Of a DNA stretch of 64,000 nt, positions 58,601 to 64,000 are shown in pieces (positions within the stretch are counted from its first letter, which is position 1; each line of letters begins with the position of its first letter). The DNA comes from Colwellia psychrerythraea. GTDB taxonomy: Bacteria > Pseudomonadota > Gammaproteobacteria > Enterobacterales > Alteromonadaceae. A program made the translations under genes and the position numbers. The stretch is taken from positions 1 through 64,000 of the forward strand of contig NZ_JQED01000024.1 of the NCBI RefSeq assembly GCF_000764225.1. The letters run 5' to 3'. The notes beneath the pieces are model-generated. The model was not told the DNA's origin. It was given only the letters and a program-made list of their open reading frames with translations, and ran no database searches.

Positions 58601-60524
58601 CTTTAGCAAATGCATCTTGGAAGAGCGTTCTTACTTTATAAACATCAAACTTCCCTTCGCCCGTCAGATACATTGAAAAATCTAAAATCCAACTCGTATC
58701 TTCATCTGTTGTTCTGATGCCATAAGGTCTTTCACCAATAACTCGTAAACCAAAGTTTTCTAACATAGGCAACACATCACTTAAGTGAATAGGTTCGCCT
58801 TTATGGAATAACTTCAACTTAACAAACCGGCTATCAGGCTTTTCTTCAAGCGGTTGATAAAACAACATTTCTAGCTCATTGTCAGTACTGATGCTTTCCA
58901 GTTTTTCAATATCAACAATGGCTGAGCCTGGTAGCACATCATCTTTATAGGCTTGAGGAAATTTCACGTATTTACGGCTTAAAGCTTTCGCTGCAGCTTC
59001 ACCACGATTTGCCCCTAAAGCGCTGACTAATTTATCATCCCAATTACGCGCCGCTTCATTTAAATTCTTTTCAATTTCTTTCACATCAATGTCTGCTTTC
59101 GTTGAGTTCACTCGAACAATATAATGGGTTCTTGCATGAACCGATTCAGAGAAGAAGGTAGTGAATTCGACTTCTTCATTACTATCAAATACTTCCTGTA
59201 ATAATTTTTGAGTGTCCATACGTAACTGGGTGTTGTAACGCTCTCTTGGCACATAAACCATACACGAATAGAAACGATCAAAAGTATCACGACGAACAAA
59301 TAATCCGGTATAATCCCGTTCCTGCATCTGCAAGATACCCGTTACATTATGCAGTAACTCATCAACAGAAGACTGTAGAATTTCATCTCTTGGATACGTT
59401 TCTAATATGTTAATTAACGCTTTATAATTATGAGTACCCTTGGCAAAAGGAGACGCCTTACAAACAGACATAACTTTAGAGTTAATAAAAGGCAAATCTA
59501 ACGCACTATTGGTGTAATAAGCAGAACCGAAAAGTCCGATAAAACGTTCTTCACCAACGACATTTCCTTTGTCATCAAAACGTTTAACACCAATATAATC
59601 AAGCTGAGCAGGACGATGAACACGCGAACTAGAGTTGGTTTTAGTTAAAATAAGATGATTTTGACCCAAAGCAACTTCACGCCCTGTTTCACTTAAACTT
59701 GATACTAACCGAGACTTTGAACCTTGCGAGTTTTTCATCAAACCAAGGCTTGATTCAATATTCGCTTCTAAAGAAATATCACCCTTAACAGCTTTAACGT
59801 CATATGAACGATAGCCCATCAAAGTAAAGTTATTTTCAGAAATCCAATTTAAGAAACTTAACGTATCTTCTTTTTCTGCTTTAGAACCAGGTAATTGCCC
59901 TTTTTTAACCTTTGCAATAACGTTGTTTAAACACGCTAACATCGGATTCCAATCACTAACCGTTAAGCGAATATCTTCAACAACTGACAGTAAGGCCGTT
60001 TTGATAGTATCTAACTCATCTTGACTAGACTGACGGTCAATTTCGATTAAAAACACGGTTTCTTCTGAACTTGCTTTAATGCTGTTATCTATAATTGGTG
60101 CTAATTCAGTCACTTCATGCTTTTTATCACGGATAATTTTAAGCGGAGCGTTTAACATTAAATGCGGTGATACACCTAATCGATTTAAGGCGATACGGAT
60201 AGAGTCGACTAAAAATGGCATATCCTGAATGATCACTTCAATAATAGTATGACTTGATTTCCAGCCATTTCTACTTACTGAAGGGTTAAATACATGAATA
60301 ACAGGAGCATCGTCTTTATGCTCGTTTAGTGAACTCCATAAACTTAGCACCGCACCATACATATCACTTTCATTACGATGATCTAGGTCTAAAGATGACA
60401 AGTTTCCATAAAGCAAATGGGCGAACTGCTCAACTAAGGGAGCTGTTTTGTCGTTTACTTTGTGTTGGATGAGTTGTGCAACATTGCTAAGTATAACCGA
60501 GGGTGAACCGTTTACTAACGCCAT
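55659..60524 (-). CDS. gdhB: NAD-specific glutamate dehydrogenase, large (L_180) type
   Basis: A 1,621-aa catabolic GDH oxidising glutamate to 2-oxoglutarate and ammonium with NAD+. The first ~700 residues hold ACT-like regulatory domains ([20 protein letters not shown]). The catalytic part carries the Lys region [20 protein letters not shown] and [18 protein letters not shown], the NAD domain [20 protein letters not shown], and [19 protein letters not shown]. The long C-terminal helical region is also family-typical. It is often allosterically activated by Arg or Asp in relatives. Single gene with a GGGAAC box before its ATG. Confidence 0.96.
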   Translation of the reverse strand: [1621 protein letters not shown]

Positions 60525-60868
60525 GGATGTTCCCTTTTAAAAAAAGCTTGAAATAATTTATTTTTGGTTTTGATAAAGCTTATCTCTTTGACTAAAGCAG
60601 TCGCAAGAACAACCTTTATACTTTATATTTTTATGGATTGTCTATCAGAATAGACTATCAATCGGATTTTATGAATAAATTTAGGCTTTTGCGAGTGTTA
60701 TTTTGTATTTTAGTTAGTTAATTCTTAAGGGATGTAGCACTAATTGAACAGTTTATTTTACAGCTAACTATGTTTATGCAGTTATGATAAATAGATAGTG
60801 ATTAAACGGCTTTTTTATTGTTTATTTATGCAATATTTCCGAGCAAATTTTATTTATATTTAACCATA
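60525..60868. other. intergenic region upstream of gdhB, no gene seen
   Basis: About 340 bp, AT-rich, holding the gdhB promoter region. No clear palindrome or small ORF with a ribosome binding site was found. Confidence 0.4.
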
Positions 60869-60916
60869 AAAAAAGCACTTAAAAATACTGGTAGGTATTT
60901 AATTAAGTGCTTTTTT
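60869..60916 (-). terminator. terminator of the RND exporter gene
   Basis: 12-bp stem AAAAAAGCACTT / AAGTGCTTTTTT, extended by an inner AAATAC / GTATTT pair. T-rich on both sides. It lies ~100 bp after the exporter stop. Confidence 0.88.
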
Positions 60917-61017
60917 CAATAATAGTTAAACTAGCGGAAATAAACTCGAGTATTTAACAAACGTCGTAAATTTATTATTAACATTGTCGAGCTAAATAAG
61001 TTACGACTTTTGTTTGT

Positions 61018-63336
61018 CTATTTTTTATCATGTCCCTTCGTTGGCCATAAAAAGGCAGAGAGTGCAGGTAAAACAATAATGGCTGCTAACATATTTACCA
61101 GAAACATAAAGGTCAGCAATATTCCCATGTCAACTTGAAACTTCAAGTCTGAGAAGAACCAAGTAGAAACACCTATGGCTAACGTTAAGCCGGTAATAAG
61201 TACTGCACTACCGCGCTCCTTTAAAGCCTCAAGATATGCATCATGAACATTCAAACCTTCTTTCAGTTTAATACTCATAGTAGACAGTATATAAATACCG
61301 TAATCCACACCAATACCTACACCTAGCGCAATGACAGGTAAAGTCGAAACTGTTAAACCTATATCAAGCGCGGTCATTAACCACTGAGCGAGTGTTGAAA
61401 CGACATATAAAGGTAAAACCACGACTAAGGTTGCTCTGATACTTCTAAAACTAATTAAACATAATGCAATCACAGCACCGTATACATAAAGCATCATTGG
61501 TAGTTGTGCTTCTTCCACCGCTTCATTTGTCGCTGCCATCACTCCAACTGGACCAGAGGCTAATTTGAACTGGACTTGTTCACTACCTAATTCATTGGCA
61601 GTCGCTTTAACAGCTTCAATTACAGTATTAATGGTATCTGCTTTGTGATCTTCTAAGAATAAAATCACTGGCATAACACTACAGTCACTATTAAGAAGAC
61701 CGCTAGACGATGGTACTCGTGCAATTGACTGTACTAATGTTTGTTGATTGCGAGGAATAACACGCCATTTAGGATTACCTTCATTATATCCAGCATTAAC
61801 GATCTTGGATATAGAAGCCAAACTCACGGCAGATTGAACACCTGGAATATTTTCCATCTGCCATTGAAAGCGGTCTATCGTTGACATGGTATCGTAATAA
61901 GTACAGGCATTCGCATTAGTTTCAATAATGACTGACATATAATCAACACTGATCGCGTACCTATCTGTAATTAAAAAGGTATCTTGGTTATAACGCGATG
62001 ATTCATGTAAAGCTGGAGCGCCTGCATGTAATTCACCTATTTTCAAACCTTGACCTTTATAGAAGCCGACAACAAATAAAATTGCCGTTACAAGTAGAAT
62101 AACTCTCGCAGGGCCTTTACTAGCGAAACCTGCCATAAAAGACCAAACAGCACTTTGTTCACTGAGCTGTCCAACCTTAGCGTTTACTTTAATGTTAGTG
62201 AATGAAAGTAAAACAGGAAGTAAAACTAGGTTAGTTAAAATAATCATCGCCACACCGATTGAAGCGGTAATAGCGAGCTCTTTAATGATGCCAATATCAA
62301 TAGATAGTAGTGTTAAAAAACCAACAGTGTCGGAAAGTAATGCCACACCACCTGGGATCAAGAGTGCTCTAAAACTTGCTTGGGCTGCTGAAGCAGGCGT
62401 TAGACCAGAAGCGACTTTTTTAACAACCGAATTTATCATTTGTACACCATGACTAACGCCAATGGCAAAGACTAAAAAAGGGATCAAAATCGACATAGGG
62501 TCAAGACCAAAGCCAAGACTTGATAGCATGCCCATTTGCCAAACCACCGCAACTAACGAACATAGAATAGGCAAGATTGTTAACCGAATTGAATGGCTAA
62601 AAATGTATACCATCACGGCAGTGATAGCGATTGCTAGGGCAAAAAATAATACTACTCCCTTAGCACCTTCAGCAACATCACCAACCATTTTAGCAAAACC
62701 AATAATGTGAACACTAATATTATTATGCTCATACTCTTGGCGAACTTCTTGTTCTAACTTTTCAGCTATCTCAAGGGTATCTAATTTTTCTCCAGTATCT
62801 GGATTAAACTCTAGTAAAGCAGCTTTGACCATGGCACAACTGTAATCATCTGCAACAATACTACCAACAATACCTGCTTTTTCGATGTTACCTTTAACAA
62901 TGGCTAAGCCGGCTTCTGTTGGTTGAAAGTCCGCAGGAATCACTGGACCACCAGCAAAACCATCCTCAACAACTTCAACAAAACGAGTGTTTGGCGAGAA
63001 TAGAGATTTAACTTGAATTCTATCTACCCCAGGGATGAAAAATAACTTGTCATGTACACCTTTCAATGCGTTAAAGAAGTCCGCATTAAAGATATCGCCA
63101 TCGCTATCACAGACAGAAATAAGGATATTATTAGCACCGCCAAAATTTGCCCTATGCTTCAAATAGGTTTTCATGTAGCTATGATTTAGCGGTATATTTT
63201 TAGTAAACGAAGCGTCGAGTCTAATTTGTGTTGCTTGAAAAAGAAAAAAGGCACTGGTGATAATGAATAACATTAGGACCAGGATTTTATGGCGAAATAG
63301 GCCTACTTCAATACGGTTAGCCAGAGAAATTTTCAT
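61018..63336 (-). CDS. RND superfamily exporter (MMPL/HpnN-like)
   Basis: A 772-aa inner-membrane protein with two repeats of one helix, a large periplasmic loop and five clustered helices, the RND/MMPL plan with half the AcrB length. The first cluster starts near residue 225 (VVLFFALAIAITAVMVYIF) and contains FLVFAIGVSHGVQMINSV and SDTVGFLTLLSIDIGIIKEL. The second has VIALGVGIGVDYGIYILS with the Asp used for proton transfer in many RND proteins. Such exporters move hydrophobic lipids. The neighbouring YCF48-like gene 62 bp upstream is a recurrent partner. Substrate unknown. Confidence 0.9.
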   Translation of the reverse strand: MKISLANRIEVGLFRHKILVLMLFIITSAFFLFQATQIRLDASFTKNIPLNHSYMKTYLKHRANFGGANNILISVCDSDGDIFNADFFNALKGVHDKLFFIPGVDRIQVKSLFSPNTRFVEVVEDGFAGGPVIPADFQPTEAGLAIVKGNIEKAGIVGSIVADDYSCAMVKAALLEFNPDTGEKLDTLEIAEKLEQEVRQEYEHNNISVHIIGFAKMVGDVAEGAKGVVLFFALAIAITAVMVYIFSHSIRLTILPILCSLVAVVWQMGMLSSLGFGLDPMSILIPFLVFAIGVSHGVQMINSVVKKVASGLTPASAAQASFRALLIPGGVALLSDTVGFLTLLSIDIGIIKELAITASIGVAMIILTNLVLLPVLLSFTNIKVNAKVGQLSEQSAVWSFMAGFASKGPARVILLVTAILFVVGFYKGQGLKIGELHAGAPALHESSRYNQDTFLITDRYAISVDYMSVIIETNANACTYYDTMSTIDRFQWQMENIPGVQSAVSLASISKIVNAGYNEGNPKWRVIPRNQQTLVQSIARVPSSSGLLNSDCSVMPVILFLEDHKADTINTVIEAVKATANELGSEQVQFKLASGPVGVMAATNEAVEEAQLPMMLYVYGAVIALCLISFRSIRATLVVVLPLYVVSTLAQWLMTALDIGLTVSTLPVIALGVGIGVDYGIYILSTMSIKLKEGLNVHDAYLEALKERGSAVLITGLTLAIGVSTWFFSDLKFQVDMGILLTFMFLVNMLAAIIVLPALSAFLWPTKGHDKK

Positions 63337-63398
63337 ATTAATACGTTCCGAACTTTAATAAATTGATAATATTGGTGCGTTCTACATCATTGTATTGA

Positions 63399-64000
63399 CT
63401 ATTGTGCTAAATCAATGACCTTAATACCCACATCAGAGACTGCTATTAGCTTCCCTTTAAACCAGACACCAGCAATCAATGTTTTCCCATCTTGTTGAGG
63501 CCTTTTACTAAAGCTTTCGCCATCATCAGTGCTAACAAGCAACATACCATTGTTTCCTAAAATAAAAATACGCTGATCATTAGCAAAAACAATATCATTT
63601 AACAATGCCGTGGTATCAGTGGAGATCTCATTCCATTGGGAAGAACGCTTATCGCTACGATAAACATGACCACGAAGACCTGCGACTAAAACATTACCCG
63701 CTTTTGTACGAGCCAGTGAAAAAAATGAACCTTGATAAAAAGCATCAAATTGTTGCCAAGTTATGCCAAAATCATCACTTTTAGCTAATAAACCTGTTTC
63801 TCCTAATAGAAATAAGCTATGGCCATCTTGAACTAAGCCATTAAAATGCGGAAGAATGAAGGCAATTTCATCTAAATAAGCCGCTTCATCTTCAGCCTTG
63901 ACTTCATTAAGGTACTCAACATCATCAGCTAATAAAAATTCTTGATGAAACTCACTTTTCCACGTATTCCCGCCATCAAGGGTTCTAAAAACCTGCCCAT
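63399..64000 (-). CDS. YCF48-like beta-propeller protein (partial, C-terminal part)
   Basis: The minus-strand frame is open from the window edge to the stop at 63399. It reads in repeats such as VFRTLDGGNTWKSEF, LLAKSDDFGITWQQF, HVYRSDKRSSQWNEIS and MLLVSTDDGESF, each an Asp-box-like blade of a YCF48/BNR propeller. The N-terminus is outside the window. It lies 62 bp upstream of the RND exporter on the same strand, probably one operon. The role is likely assembly or scaffolding in the envelope, by inference from context. Confidence 0.82.
   Translation of the reverse strand, partial: GQVFRTLDGGNTWKSEFHQEFLLADDVEYLNEVKAEDEAAYLDEIAFILPHFNGLVQDGHSLFLLGETGLLAKSDDFGITWQQFDAFYQGSFFSLARTKAGNVLVAGLRGHVYRSDKRSSQWNEISTDTTALLNDIVFANDQRIFILGNNGMLLVSTDDGESFSKRPQQDGKTLIAGVWFKGKLIAVSDVGIKVIDLAQ

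Overview
The window reads as chromosome of a marine, probably cold-adapted gammaproteobacterium of the Alteromonadales, most like Colwellia. The DNA is AT-rich. The gene content (recC-recB-recD, lolA-rarA-crcB, lrp/ald, aat-bpt-infA, a 1,621-residue NAD-glutamate dehydrogenase, NhaD, cytochrome c', DUF3015/DUF4105) fits that group. This assignment rests on protein recall, not on a search.

Layout. 1-1500: four small cassette genes on the minus strand separated by attC-type recombination sites, with no integrase in view (a CALIN-like integron fragment). 1500-8700: a 161-bp inverted-repeat segment, then the minus-strand housekeeping run serS, crcB, rarA, lolA, ftsK. 8850-13850: lrp divergent from ald, then trxB, aat, bpt and infA on the plus strand. 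13960-24750: a VOC protein, a DUF3087-like membrane protein and the complete recCBD operon on the minus strand, with a 150-bp TA-flanked miniature element upstream of recC.

25188-29857 is the most interesting part: a tightly coupled plus-strand operon of an amino-acid adenylation enzyme, a carrier protein, an LpxL-superfamily acyltransferase and an MsbA-type ABC exporter. The first three match Vibrio cholerae AlmE-AlmF-AlmG (glycylation of lipid A) in type and order. The exporter appears to be an addition.

30000-36100: a DUF4870-like membrane protein, a MoxR/DUF58/transglutaminase operon and aroG. 36300-46260: intergenic repeats, two DUF genes, an apbE-DUF3570-DUF4266-TlpA operon followed by a frameshifted response-regulator remnant, nhaD, a periplasmic binding protein whose signal peptide seems to begin at an ATT codon, and a DUF1326/DUF2182 pair. 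46700-64000: asnB, an exported amidohydrolase, cytochrome b561, a DUF4105 protein, DUF3015, cytochrome c', pyrD, gdhB, an RND/MMPL-type exporter and the C-terminal part of a YCF48-like protein cut by the window end.

Genes that work together: recC, recB and recD form RecBCD. Aat and Bpt are the two N-end-rule aminoacyl-transferases. The alm-like operon probably builds and moves an aminoacylated envelope lipid. MoxR, DUF58 and the transglutaminase form a conserved periplasmic module. ApbE with DUF3570/DUF4266 suggests flavinylation-linked envelope redox chemistry. No rRNA, tRNA or CRISPR array was recognised.
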